From Labrenzia sp. CE80 (GTDB taxonomy: Bacteria; Pseudomonadota; Alphaproteobacteria; Rhizobiales; Stappiaceae): a DNA stretch of 64,000 nt. A program made the position numbers and the translations under genes. The stretch lies in contig NZ_WAJT01000001.1 of the NCBI RefSeq assembly GCF_009650605.1, positions 496,001 to 560,000 on the forward strand, read 5' to 3'. Of the stretch, positions 40,725-49,155 are shown piece by piece. Each line of letters opens with the position of its first letter. The stretch's first letter is position 1. Under the pieces are notes generated by a model. The model was given only the letters and a program-made list of their open reading frames with translations. It was not told where the DNA came from and made no database searches.

Positions 40725-41702
40725 GTGTCCCGATTTTTGAAAATTCTGTTTCACATCTGTTTTGCGTTGATTGTGTTGGGGGGCGTGGCCTGGTCCGTTA
40801 CGGCTCTGCGGTTTCACCTTGACGGACCGGCCTTTTGGGCGGCACTCGCAGTGCTGGCGGCCGCAGTCCTTGGCTCCGTTTGGCTTAGGTTCCGCTCCCG
40901 TCGTTTGTCCTGGCTGGTGCTCGTCGTGTCAGGCCTCGTCGTTGCAGTCTGGTATCAAACGATTACGCCTCAGCAAGACCGGGACTGGGCCATGGATGTC
41001 TCGCGCGGCGTGAAGGCCCGCGTGGCAGGAGATCAGGTGACGCTCTCCGATATCAGGGATTTCAACTGGATCTCCGCGCAGGATGCGGACCCACGCTGGA
41101 TCTCCCGCAGCTACGATCTGTCGAAGCTTGAAACCGTCGACATGATCACGTCAGTCTGGGATAGCCCGGATATCGCGCATCTCCTGGTCAGCTTTGGCTT
41201 TTTGGGCGGCGACCACATCGTGTTTTCCGCAGAGATCCGCCGTGAGGCCAATGAGAGCTTCAACGAGATTGGCGGTTTCTTTCGTCAATTCGAATTGGTG
41301 CTGATCGGTGCGACGGAACGGGATATCGTCAAACTGCGAACCAATTATCGCGGGGAAGACGTTAGCGTCTACCCGGTCGAGCTTTCACCCGAACAACGCC
41401 GGACGATGTTCCTGTCCTTTGTCGATCTGGCCCAGGATCTGGAAGAGCGCCCCAAATTCTACAACACGTTGACCGCCAACTGTACAACCGTCGTTTATCA
41501 GCTGGCTAAGACATTGCAGCCGGACCTGCCACTGGACTGGCGTGTGGTCATGTCGGGGCATCTGCCCGAGTACATGGACAGCCTAGGAGTTCTGGGCGGA
41601 GACGGGACAGTTGCAACACGCAGGTCGTCGGCGCAAATCTCGAAAGTCGCGCAGCAATTGCCGGCCGGAGCGGATTACTCCGATTGGATTCGGCAGCGTT
41701 GA
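40725..41702 (+). CDS. DUF4105 membrane protein (Lnb N-terminal domain family)
   Basis: This 325-residue protein has three N-terminal membrane helices (about 5-25, 33-50 and 60-78) and a periplasmic domain with the DUF4105 pattern: FNWISAQDADPRWISRSYDL, then LVSFGFLGGDHIVFSAEIR and TLTANCTTVVY. DUF4105 is the catalytic part of Lnb lipoprotein acyltransferases in Firmicutes; whether this one modifies lipoproteins is unknown. The start is GTG behind GGAGCG. It stands alone, with its own terminator. Confidence 0.75.
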   Translation: MSRFLKILFHICFALIVLGGVAWSVTALRFHLDGPAFWAALAVLAAAVLGSVWLRFRSRRLSWLVLVVSGLVVAVWYQTITPQQDRDWAMDVSRGVKARVAGDQVTLSDIRDFNWISAQDADPRWISRSYDLSKLETVDMITSVWDSPDIAHLLVSFGFLGGDHIVFSAEIRREANESFNEIGGFFRQFELVLIGATERDIVKLRTNYRGEDVSVYPVELSPEQRRTMFLSFVDLAQDLEERPKFYNTLTANCTTVVYQLAKTLQPDLPLDWRVVMSGHLPEYMDSLGVLGGDGTVATRRSSAQISKVAQQLPAGADYSDWIRQR

Positions 41703-41722
41703 TCTCAAAAGCCAGATGATCG

Positions 41723-41760
41723 GCGGTCGGGCGGCGTAGCAATCCGCCGGTCGCTTTTTA
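41723..41760 (+). terminator. Terminator of the DUF4105 gene
   Basis: GCGGTC(G)GGCGG pairs with CCGCCGGTCGC with one bulge and some G-T pairs. Five T follow on the plus strand. Confidence 0.6.
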
Positions 41761-41787
41761 GATGCGGTTGCCGATTACACCAACCGA

Positions 41788-42270
41788 TCAGACGGGCGAG
41801 CAGGTGCTGCCCTGTTCGGCCCGGGACTTCAGGCCCTGAAGGCTTTGCATGGTGTTCGGATTGCCCGGCAGGACGAAGCTCTGTTCAAGAGCGGTTCGTG
41901 CATTGTTGAGAACGGCAAGGTCCTGAACGGCGAGTGTCTGGCAAGGGGCTCCTGTGAAACGGACGCGGATCCGCACGACCCTGATGCCATTGTCGGAAGG
42001 GCCGAACTCGGCGTCGAGTGCCGGATTTGCGCCTGCCATCGTCCTCTCCATGACCACCATGTTGGTCTCATCCTGGACAACGGTCGTGCCTTTTTCCGTT
42101 GCGCTGGAGACAAGCGCCGCGCGCACGGCGGCGGGGGAGGCCGCAATCGTGACACTCTGCGCGCCTGCCGGCACATCCAGGGTCGGCTGCTCAGGCGCAG
42201 CTGAGCGCCGGGGGGAGCTCTGGCAGGCCGCCAGGGCCAACAGAAGGGCTAGGGTCGTGAGCTTGCGCAT
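41788..42270 (-). CDS. Putative outer-envelope lipoprotein
   Basis: The product has 160 residues. The start at 42270 (MRKLTTLALLLALAACQSS) gives a lipoprotein signal peptide with lipobox LAAC and Cys16. The mature part has a beta-rich core (VVVMERTMAGANPALDAEFG; VRIRVRFTGAPCQTLAVQDL) and no motif I recognise. It is a single gene, read toward the DUF4105 terminator. The function is unknown. Confidence 0.7.
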   Translation of the reverse strand: MRKLTTLALLLALAACQSSPRRSAAPEQPTLDVPAGAQSVTIAASPAAVRAALVSSATEKGTTVVQDETNMVVMERTMAGANPALDAEFGPSDNGIRVVRIRVRFTGAPCQTLAVQDLAVLNNARTALEQSFVLPGNPNTMQSLQGLKSRAEQGSTCSPV

Positions 42271-42375
42271 GGCGCTATCCTTCGACTTGGCTTTGACGGT
42301 CATGGTGTTTGATAGGGTACAACCTAGTCAACAACATGATTAAGAAAAGGTTGCATCGGCCGCAGCGTTATCCGC

Positions 42376-42882
42376 TCAATTGGCTGTGAAAGTCGGCATG
42401 AATGGCAAATCGGTGACGCCTATGTCGTGTCCCATCTGGGAGAGCAGGGTGCCGATCTGGCCGCGGTGATGTGTCTGATGATTGAACATATGCGTGACGA
42501 GCACCCAGCTTGGACGCGTGGTGGTGCGCGTGCCATCGCTGCTGGTCCAGGTCAAATCGCATGCGAGCCATTGGGGCGAAAGATCGTTGGCCCAGGCTTC
42601 GATATCTCCGGCCATCTCCAGATGGGCCGTGCGGAGGTCCTCGAAGCATGAATAGATGTCGACGCCCATGCCCTTGTGTTCGTAGACTTGGCTTGAAAAG
42701 CGGGTCATCCAGGCGCGATCGGCAAAGAGGATGTGGTTCAGCGTCGAGTGAATCGACTTGAAAAACGCTCCCTTGTCCGCCTTGCGTTCCGCATCGTTGA
42801 TCTGCGCGCAGGTGACATAGAGCTTGTCGGTCATCCAGCCGTTGTAGACGGCCATGGTCTGGTAGAGTTTCGGATCAATCAT
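42376..42882 (-). CDS. DinB-family protein
   Basis: DinB-fold proteins are four-helix bundles with a metal held by three His; many are thiol-dependent transferases. The start at 42882 (MIDPKLYQTMAVYNGW) gives 168 residues. The likely metal ligands are H50 (TLNHILFADRAWM), H135 and H139 (HMFNHQTHHRGQIG). It begins 11 bases after the stop of the Gly-tailed coiled-coil gene, so it is the last gene of that operon. The open frame continuing upstream to 43122 is only the opposite reading of the Gly-rich region. Confidence 0.85.
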   Translation of the reverse strand: MIDPKLYQTMAVYNGWMTDKLYVTCAQINDAERKADKGAFFKSIHSTLNHILFADRAWMTRFSSQVYEHKGMGVDIYSCFEDLRTAHLEMAGDIEAWANDLSPQWLACDLTWTSSDGTRTTTRPSWVLVTHMFNHQTHHRGQIGTLLSQMGHDIGVTDLPFMPTFTAN

Positions 42883-42893
42883 GTCTGAAGGCC

Positions 42894-44366
42894 TCAGAAG
42901 GTGTCGCCGGTCTTGAAACCGCCGCCGCCAAAGCTGCCACCCGAGCTGAAGCCGCCACCTGACGATCCGCCGCCCGAAGAGCTGCCGCCGCCAAATCCGC
43001 CGCCGCTGAAGCCTCCACCGAGCCCGCCACCCATGGAGCGGGGCAGGCCGGAGCCTTTTGGAAAGCCTACCCGGCCACCGCGCGGCTTGCGGCGCTTGTG
43101 AGATTTCTTGGCGCGCGCCCAATAGTCTGCGCCGGTGATGGCGCCCTTAACCAGTTCGCCCAACAGAACCGTCGTCAGGTTGTTGTCGGAGAAAGTGGAG
43201 TCCCAAGTGTCATAACCGCTGCGACGGAATTTCTGGGTCACCTGTGACAGCTCGGTGCGGCGACGGGCAATGTCGCGCAGAAGCTGGCGATCCTGACGGA
43301 TCTCGCGCTGGAGTGTCTCCGTCCGCTCCCGCTGGTCTTCGATGCGGCGGATGATCTTTTCATCTTCCGGGGACGGGGTGTTCAGCGCCTCCCGCCACAG
43401 ATCGCGCAGGTCGTCGGCCTTCAACGACTGGGACAGTTGATCTTCGGCCTTGTTGAAGCCCTCGTCTTCGCCATCGGCAAAGGCCTGAAGGGCCTCGTTC
43501 AGGGTCTCGATGGAGCGTTCCTGTGCATCGAGTTCGCCGTCAAGTTGTTCGATTTCCTTACCGAGACCGTCGATCTTTGCCGCAAGATCCTCTCCCGCCG
43601 TGCGGGTCAATGCGGCTCTGCTCAGCTCGGCCAGTTTTTCTTCTTCCCGGCCCGCCAGTTCCTCACAGCGTTCCGCATGACGGGCCATGCGCTCAGGGAT
43701 GCTGGTCAGCATGGCGTAGTTGGCGCGGGCATCCTGATAGCGGATCAGGCCAGCGACCCAGCGATCGAGCGCACGCACGATGCCGCGCTTGTCATAGTCC
43801 GGTGTGCCGAAGCCGCGCTCCCACAGATACATGAAGAGCCGATCGTCTTCGTAGGCCTTGCCCTTGTCTTTCCGGTCCTGAAGCGAGGTCTGCGCCTTTG
43901 CGGCAGCGGCCTGCGCGGTCTTTGCTGCCTGTTCTGCTCGGTCGCGCTGGGCGAGAAAGGCTGTGTCCTGTTCCAGAAGGTTGTCGACTTCGTCGAGAAG
44001 CTCGTCCATGCGGCCGGCGGCAGTTTGAGCTTCGTCAGCGACGGCGTCGCGGCGCTTTACGCTCTGGGTATGCGCGGTTTCCTTTGCGCGCAGTTGATCT
44101 GCAAGAACCTTGTAATCCTGGGTGCGCTTTTCCATCAGGCGGCGCGCTTCGCGTGCGGCGGCATCCCGGCGTTCGTCGAAGGTTTCGGCTGCATGGTTGT
44201 CGAGCCGAAAGCGCGCCAGTTCCTTGTAGGCGTCGCTTTGCTGGGTCTGCAGATCTGTCAAGGAGCGCGTCGCGCGCTCGATCCGGCTGCTGAGGTCGGT
44301 TTCCTCGCGGCGCAGATCAGCTGTTGCCTGTTCGATGCTCGAAAGCGTCTGGCGTCCGGTCAGCAT
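42894..44366 (-). CDS. Coiled-coil protein with Gly/Ser-rich C-terminal tail
   Basis: The start at 44366 (MLTGRQTLSSIEQ) gives 490 residues. Most are charged coiled coil (LRREETDLSSRIERATRSL; ERTETLQREIRQDRQLLRD), with a globular patch near YLWERGFGTPDYDKRGIVRALDRW (in part). The tail is a Lys/Arg-rich stretch followed by about 50 residues that are nearly all Gly, Ser and Phe (GGGFSGGGFGGGSSSGGG). I do not recognise the family. Such tails occur on TPM/YgcG-type envelope proteins. It lies between the DUF6384 and DinB-like genes. Confidence 0.7.
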   Translation of the reverse strand: MLTGRQTLSSIEQATADLRREETDLSSRIERATRSLTDLQTQQSDAYKELARFRLDNHAAETFDERRDAAAREARRLMEKRTQDYKVLADQLRAKETAHTQSVKRRDAVADEAQTAAGRMDELLDEVDNLLEQDTAFLAQRDRAEQAAKTAQAAAAKAQTSLQDRKDKGKAYEDDRLFMYLWERGFGTPDYDKRGIVRALDRWVAGLIRYQDARANYAMLTSIPERMARHAERCEELAGREEEKLAELSRAALTRTAGEDLAAKIDGLGKEIEQLDGELDAQERSIETLNEALQAFADGEDEGFNKAEDQLSQSLKADDLRDLWREALNTPSPEDEKIIRRIEDQRERTETLQREIRQDRQLLRDIARRRTELSQVTQKFRRSGYDTWDSTFSDNNLTTVLLGELVKGAITGADYWARAKKSHKRRKPRGGRVGFPKGSGLPRSMGGGLGGGFSGGGFGGGSSSGGGSSGGGFSSGGSFGGGGFKTGDTF

Positions 44367-44403
44367 GATGTCTTGGCCTCCCGGTGCCGCTTTGATGCCC
44401 GTC

Positions 44404-45333
44404 CTACCATTCGGTAATCGCCCCTTCCTGGACACCGCTGGCCCAGTCGATCTCGCGCTCGCCGCGGCGTTTCTCGCCGATCAGAGTTTTCTGGACAATG
44501 CCATCGTTCTCCTTGTCGCGGCGTACGGCGTCAAAGGTGGCCTTGCTGACGCGCTGGGCCCAGATCGTCACACTGCTGGTTTTGCCGTCCTCTTCGGAGA
44601 CGATGGGCCTTGCAATGGCCTTGCCGTCCGGATTGATAGCTTCGACCACCAGATAGTAGTTGTTGACGTTGCGATTGACGTCCGGGATGCGGGTGACGCC
44701 GGTCGGTGTGCCGGGCCGCGAAACGATGCGCACCTCGAAGACAGCTGCCAGATCAGTCGCAAGCCTGTCCAGATCGCTGGCAGCTTTGCGCGCCGCCTCG
44801 ACCTTGCCGTCACCGGCTGCCGTGATGCCGTCTGTTTTCAACCGGTCGGCCTCGGCGAGCAGGTCGGAATTGTCCGTGAGCCCGGTAACACGCTCGGCCA
44901 GGACCGACAGACGGTTCGGCAGTTCTTCGGCAAGCTCCACCTGCAGCGCTTCTGCGGCCCGCTCCCTTGGCGCGACGACAAGGAACTGCCAGCCGGCTCC
45001 GGCAATGACCAGAACCACAAGCACAATGGCCAGCCATTTTGACCAGGTCAGGCGGCTGACATAGGCAAGAGCCAGGAAGCGTGAGAAGCCGGACGCTGGC
45101 GGATTGTAGACGAAACGGTCTTCTTTTAGACCCTCGACGCCAGCCTTGAGAATGTGATCTGGAACTTCAATGCCCTGCGCGGCGTAGATTTCCCGCAGGC
45201 GCTCGATCATGCCGGCGTCGCGATCTTCCGCGCCGAGCTCTTTCATCACGACAGCATCGTCGTGGCGGAGCGTGTCCACCACATCCATCGCCATCATCAG
45301 ATCATCGAGCGGGGCGTCTGCCTTTTCCGCCAT
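44404..45333 (-). CDS. DUF6384 membrane-anchored protein
   Basis: The product has 309 residues: a cytoplasmic N-terminal part with a short helical domain (IERLREIYAAQGIEVPDHIL), one membrane helix at about 100-120 (WLAIVLVVLVIAGAGWQFLVV, in part), and a likely periplasmic part with a coiled coil and a beta domain (NNYYLVVEAINPDGKAIARP; TIWAQRVSKATFDAVRRDKEN, in part). This matches DUF6384 proteins as far as I can tell. ATG at 45333 is preferred over TTG at 45336. It is the second gene of a four-gene operon. Confidence 0.65.
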   Translation of the reverse strand: MAEKADAPLDDLMMAMDVVDTLRHDDAVVMKELGAEDRDAGMIERLREIYAAQGIEVPDHILKAGVEGLKEDRFVYNPPASGFSRFLALAYVSRLTWSKWLAIVLVVLVIAGAGWQFLVVAPRERAAEALQVELAEELPNRLSVLAERVTGLTDNSDLLAEADRLKTDGITAAGDGKVEAARKAASDLDRLATDLAAVFEVRIVSRPGTPTGVTRIPDVNRNVNNYYLVVEAINPDGKAIARPIVSEEDGKTSSVTIWAQRVSKATFDAVRRDKENDGIVQKTLIGEKRRGEREIDWASGVQEGAITEW

Positions 45334-45433
45334 CAAGCGTCGTCTCCGCTAGAGCACTTACATTCAATCAGAACATTCGACCTTTCCCGGAAGCTTGCGT
45401 GAAATCGGCCTCACACGCGTTCGGGAACGAGTG

Positions 45434-45459
45434 GACCGCCCAGCTGGTGCCGGGCGGTC
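45434..45459 (-). terminator. Hairpin after the TelA-like gene
   Basis: GACCGCCC and GGGCGGTC pair fully, just past the stop at 45467. There is no T-run, so it may be an attenuator or mRNA-stability element between the first and second genes of the operon. Confidence 0.4.
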
Positions 45460-45466
45460 GACATCG

Positions 45467-46681
45467 TCAGCTCATAAGGGCATTGCCTTCAGCGGCAAGC
45501 TTGGCAAGGCGGCGCTTGCCGTCTTCGACCGCGGTCCGGATTTCCTCGGAGTTCTTGGTCGACATGTCGCGCATCTCGTTGATGATCTCGCGTGAGTGAA
45601 CCTGGAAGTTCACGACGGAGTCCACGAGTTTCTTGACGGAGGCTGCCTGAACGGTAGGTCCATAACCTGCCTTGAGAGCTTCGGTCTGAACGGCGTCGCC
45701 GATTTCGGCAAGCGTTTCGAGGCTCTTGTTGACGCCCTCTTTCATGGCGTTCAGCGTCTCGGTGGATTCGTGCAATCCCTGCAGACCGGTGAAGGAGGCG
45801 TTGAGCGCTGTCAGAACCGATTCATTGGTCGAGAAGAAGCTGACCGACTGGGCATAGACCCGTTCTTTGGCATTGGTCGTCTGCATCAGGCGCGCCATGA
45901 TGATTTCAGACGTGTTGTAGCCGATGGTCAGGTTGTCGGAGAGATCCTTGGAGATCTGATAGCGCTTTTCCTCGTCCTGCATTTCGCGCAGGCGTTCGTC
46001 ACGCGCCAGCTCGAGCCGCGCCTTGGCAGCCGGATCATCGCCCGCATAAGCGGCAACTTCGTTGGACGAGGCTTCAAGCGCCGCCTTGGACGCATCGAGC
46101 TTGCTGGTTGCGATGTTGAGAATTTCGAGGGCCTGAACCTCGGCCTGTTTCAGGGCGCCACGGAAGTCGCGGTAGGAATCGAGGATTGTCTGTTCGCGCT
46201 CGATCTGGTCCTTCGTGGCCCTGGCGACTTCCTTGTAGGTTCCGCGAATGTCGTCGAAACGGTCGGAAATCGTGCCGCGGCGAATGTCGCGCCATTTGTT
46301 GGCGAGGCCTTCGGTGAAGGAGATCTTGCCGTCGGCAAGCTGATCGACCAGCGCCTTGGCATCGTCGCGGATCGAGTTGAACGCGTCCGTGATCTCTTCA
46401 TAGCGCTCGCCGATGTCCATCTGCTGGACCTGGGAGCGCACGACTTCGTTGAAATGGGTGGCCTGGCCGAGGGTGCGGGTGATGATTAGGACCTTGTCGG
46501 GCGACAGGTCCGAGATCTGCTCCAGAAGTGCATTGATCGGCGCGTCGGTTTCCGTGTCGGCTGAAATGCCCAGGTCACGCAGCTTTCCAAGCGCACGATC
46601 AAGGTATTGCAATGGGCTGATGCTCGTTGCCGGTGCCGCCACTACGGCGCCGGTGGTTTCCTGTTCTGTCGCTTCCGCCAT
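45467..46681 (-). CDS. TelA-like coiled-coil protein
   Basis: The start at 46681 is 8 bases behind GGGAG and gives 404 residues, almost all helical. The order of segments resembles TelA/YceH toxic-anion-resistance proteins: a first bundle (ERYEEITDAFNSIRDDAKAL; DQIEREQTILDSYRDFRG), then RDERLREMQDEEKRYQISKDL, and a C-terminal region with NAMKEGVNKSLETLAEIG. This is a structural impression, not a motif match. It leads the operon with DUF6384, coiled-coil and DinB-like genes. The role is unknown. Confidence 0.6.
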   Translation of the reverse strand: MAEATEQETTGAVVAAPATSISPLQYLDRALGKLRDLGISADTETDAPINALLEQISDLSPDKVLIITRTLGQATHFNEVVRSQVQQMDIGERYEEITDAFNSIRDDAKALVDQLADGKISFTEGLANKWRDIRRGTISDRFDDIRGTYKEVARATKDQIEREQTILDSYRDFRGALKQAEVQALEILNIATSKLDASKAALEASSNEVAAYAGDDPAAKARLELARDERLREMQDEEKRYQISKDLSDNLTIGYNTSEIIMARLMQTTNAKERVYAQSVSFFSTNESVLTALNASFTGLQGLHESTETLNAMKEGVNKSLETLAEIGDAVQTEALKAGYGPTVQAASVKKLVDSVVNFQVHSREIINEMRDMSTKNSEEIRTAVEDGKRRLAKLAAEGNALMS

Positions 46682-46933
46682 CGACATGTCTCCCGCTTTT
46701 GGTCTGCGTCGCTCTCTGACAGACGGGCCGTGCCCGTCCATTTATTCCGCAGCGCGTCATCTAGGGCAGGGTGACGCCATGGAGTCAACGGCTTGCGAAA
46801 CCTTAACTGTCAATCCCGCAAACCTGTTACCCCATTGTGACACTTGCCTTGGCAATGCCTTCGATGCTTCGGCATTTTCGACAGGGTTGCAAGCCCAAAC
46901 GCGTATCTACCCGCTTGAAGTTGCTGGTCAGTC

Positions 46934-47845
46934 TTACGCGGCGGCCACGGCGATCTTCGCTGCAAGTCTTGCGTTGTTGCGCACCAGGGCAATGTTGGTG
47001 ACGAGGGAGCGGCCGCCGGTCAGATCCAGAATGGCACCAAGTACATAGGGCGTCACATCCTTGCCCTTGATGTTCTCCCTGTTGGCCTGGTCGATGGCGG
47101 TTGCGATGTGACCTGCCATTTCGTCATGGGGGATTTCGCTTTCTTCAGGCACCGGGTTGGCGATGAGAATGCCGCCATGTCCGCCAAATCCGGCCCGGAC
47201 CTTGAGCAGGCGCGCGATCTCCTCCGCCGTGTCGAGGCGATATGGAGCGCTCAGGCCGCTTCCCCGGGACCAGAAAGCCGGCAACTCGTCCGTGCCGTAG
47301 GCAATCACGGGCACACCACGGGTTTCAAGGACCTCAAGGGTCTTGGGAATGTCGAGAAGGGCCTTCGCGCCGGCACAGACCACAAGAACGGGCGTTCTTG
47401 CAAGTTCATCGAGATCGGCTGAGACGTCGAAGGTTTCTTCAGCGCCCTTGTGAACGCCGCCGATGCCGCCTGTTGCAAAGACCGCGATCCCGGCGGCCTC
47501 TGCCGCCATCATGGTGGCGGCGACCGTGGTCGAGCCGGGACGGCCGCTGGCAACGGCGAAGGAAAGATCAGCGCGGGAACATTTCATCACGTCCTCGGCC
47601 TTGGCCAGCCGGTCGAGATCGTCATCATCAAGGCCAACGCGGATCTTGCCGTCCAGCACGGCGATGGTCGCGGGGATGGCGCCTTCCGCACGAATGTCCG
47701 CTTCCACCTGGCGGGCGGTTTCGACGTTGTCGGGAAATGGCATGCCATGGGTGATGATAGTGGATTCCAGTGCAACAACGGGCTTGCCGTCGGCGAGTGC
47801 CTGGCGCACTTCCGCGGTCGGGGCGATGAGGTGGTTCGCGGTCAC
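46934..47845 (-). CDS. psuG: Pseudouridine-5'-phosphate glycosidase PsuG
   Basis: PsuG splits pseudouridine 5'-phosphate into uracil and ribose 5-phosphate. The GTG start at 47845 gives 303 residues; the frame open to 48061 runs into psuK. Family motifs are VALESTIITHGMPFP near the N-terminus, then AATMMAAEAAGIAVFATGGIGGVH (in part), VVCAGAKALLDIPKTLEVLETRGVPV (in part) and NPVPEESEIP. It lies 73 bases after psuK, so the two steps of pseudouridine breakdown are encoded together. Confidence 0.93.
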   Translation of the reverse strand: MTANHLIAPTAEVRQALADGKPVVALESTIITHGMPFPDNVETARQVEADIRAEGAIPATIAVLDGKIRVGLDDDDLDRLAKAEDVMKCSRADLSFAVASGRPGSTTVAATMMAAEAAGIAVFATGGIGGVHKGAEETFDVSADLDELARTPVLVVCAGAKALLDIPKTLEVLETRGVPVIAYGTDELPAFWSRGSGLSAPYRLDTAEEIARLLKVRAGFGGHGGILIANPVPEESEIPHDEMAGHIATAIDQANRENIKGKDVTPYVLGAILDLTGGRSLVTNIALVRNNARLAAKIAVAAA

Positions 47846-47918
47846 GGGCAATCTTTCTGAAAATGGAGGATGTGTGTCTGACAGTCTTATAGGATCTGCA
47901 TGAGGACCGGGGAAGGGC

Positions 47919-48845
47919 TCAGTCGGTGTAGATCGCAGACCAGGACAAGGTGTCTGCAACCGCGCCGGAGGCTTGAAGGGTTTCAAAGGCCGCCTTTTGG
48001 CCGATCTGGAGGCTCGCGTCGAGCTCGAACTCGCGGGCGAGGCCTGCCAGGGTTCCGGCAATCAGGGCATCACCGGCACCTGTGACATCGACAATGCTGG
48101 CCGCCGGCGGCGCGAGATAGAGGATCTGGCCGGAGTTGCGCATGTGTAGCGGCTCGCTCCCTGAGGTAATGACGACTGCGCCGACGCCCAGACCCAAGAG
48201 ATCTGCCGAAAGATCCTGTGCGGGTGTGTCTGCCGGTGCAGCAAGCAGCGCTTCAGCTTCGGCGCGGTTGAGCAGCAGCAGCTCCAGTTTTGGAAGAAGG
48301 CTTTTCAGGCGCGGCGCCTTTGCAACGGAAACCGCGTCGGCAACAAGTGCGGCCTTAGGGGCAATCGTGGCAAGCGCGTCCAAGACCGCGACCGGCAGGT
48401 TTGCGTCGACAAACCAAAGGGCACCAACTGGCAATTGCTGGGCCGTCTTGATGAAGAAATCTGCAGGTGCACTGGTGAGCACCTTGTCATCGATACAGGC
48501 TGCCGCGAGGCCTCCGTCCGGATCGTGCAGCGCCAGATATTGTCCGGTTGCCTGTCCCGCGAGCTCAAGCAGGTGCGGTTCTACACCGTCACGCTCCAGC
48601 TGAGCGCGTATGGAGGATGCTGCAGGGTCGGCGCCGGTAACACCGATGAGCGTTGTCGGCACGCCGAGCCTTGCCAGCACGCGGGCAACATTAGTCGCAA
48701 CGCCGCCGGGTTTCTGGTCCAGGTGCGCCGGTGTTGACGTGTCGCGGAAGATCAGCCGATCGGCATGGGCAATGATGTCCCAATGGACGGCGCCGAAGCA
48801 GGCAATCGGGCGCGGAAGCGAAGCTTGAGGGCGAGCAGGAGGCAT
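47919..48845 (-). CDS. psuK: Pseudouridine kinase PsuK (PfkB family)
   Basis: PsuK phosphorylates pseudouridine to the 5'-phosphate. The start at 48845 gives 308 residues, typical of PfkB kinases; an ATG at 48893 is possible. The glycine-rich motif KPGGVATNVARVLARLG and the ATP/catalytic motif VDVTGAGDALIAGTLAGLA (catalytic Asp in GAGD) are intact. Substrate assignment rests on pairing with psuG; by sequence alone it could be another sugar kinase. Confidence 0.87.
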   Translation of the reverse strand: MPPARPQASLPRPIACFGAVHWDIIAHADRLIFRDTSTPAHLDQKPGGVATNVARVLARLGVPTTLIGVTGADPAASSIRAQLERDGVEPHLLELAGQATGQYLALHDPDGGLAAACIDDKVLTSAPADFFIKTAQQLPVGALWFVDANLPVAVLDALATIAPKAALVADAVSVAKAPRLKSLLPKLELLLLNRAEAEALLAAPADTPAQDLSADLLGLGVGAVVITSGSEPLHMRNSGQILYLAPPAASIVDVTGAGDALIAGTLAGLAREFELDASLQIGQKAAFETLQASGAVADTLSWSAIYTD

Positions 48846-49022
48846 GGTCTGTCTTTTGGCGCAAAGCACCGGTTGTCGAGGCACTTGGGACATTAGGTCC
48901 GTCAAAGGGCCTATCAGCGCTGCTGCAGCAGCACAAGATTGCCGCTCGAGCCAGGGTGATTCTGGGTATAACTTTTCATCGTTCAAATATTACCTTACGT
49001 AAGTTTTGAGTTTGAAAAATGA

Positions 49023-49037
49023 GAACACTTAAAGAAC
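49023..49037. promoter_or_regulatory. SOS box GAAC-N7-GAAC upstream of recA
   Basis: This is a perfect alphaproteobacterial LexA site, 119 bases before the recA start and about 40 bases upstream of the candidate -35 box. Confidence 0.7.
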
Positions 49038-49078
49038 ATATTGAAAAATAACCATAAAAAACAACGTTCCTGCCGGAC

Positions 49079-49107
49079 TTGCCAAATGAGAACAAAAAAG
49101 GTACAAA
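49079..49107 (+). promoter_or_regulatory. Candidate recA promoter (TTGCCA-N17-TACAAA)
   Basis: It has a good -35, ideal 17-base spacing and a fair -10. A second LexA-like site lies in the spacer. Confidence 0.6.
49090..49104. promoter_or_regulatory. Second LexA-like site GAAC-N7-GTAC inside the recA promoter
   Basis: One base differs from GAAC-N7-GAAC. It lies between the -35 and -10 boxes, the classic position for LexA repression. Confidence 0.55.
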
Positions 49108-49155
49108 AGCTCAGTTTGAAACGGCGGTTCCATCGTGGAATAAGGAGCGAGAGCC

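Noticed and set aside
42882..43122. In-frame extension of the DinB-like gene upstream of MIDPK
   Set aside because: It reads the Gly-tail DNA of the neighbouring gene in another frame, giving an Arg/Trp-rich string. The family start is at 42882.
46855..46877. AATGCC/GGCATT hairpin downstream of psuG as a terminator
   Set aside because: It has only 6 bp of stem with an 11-base loop and no T-run, so it is too weak to call.
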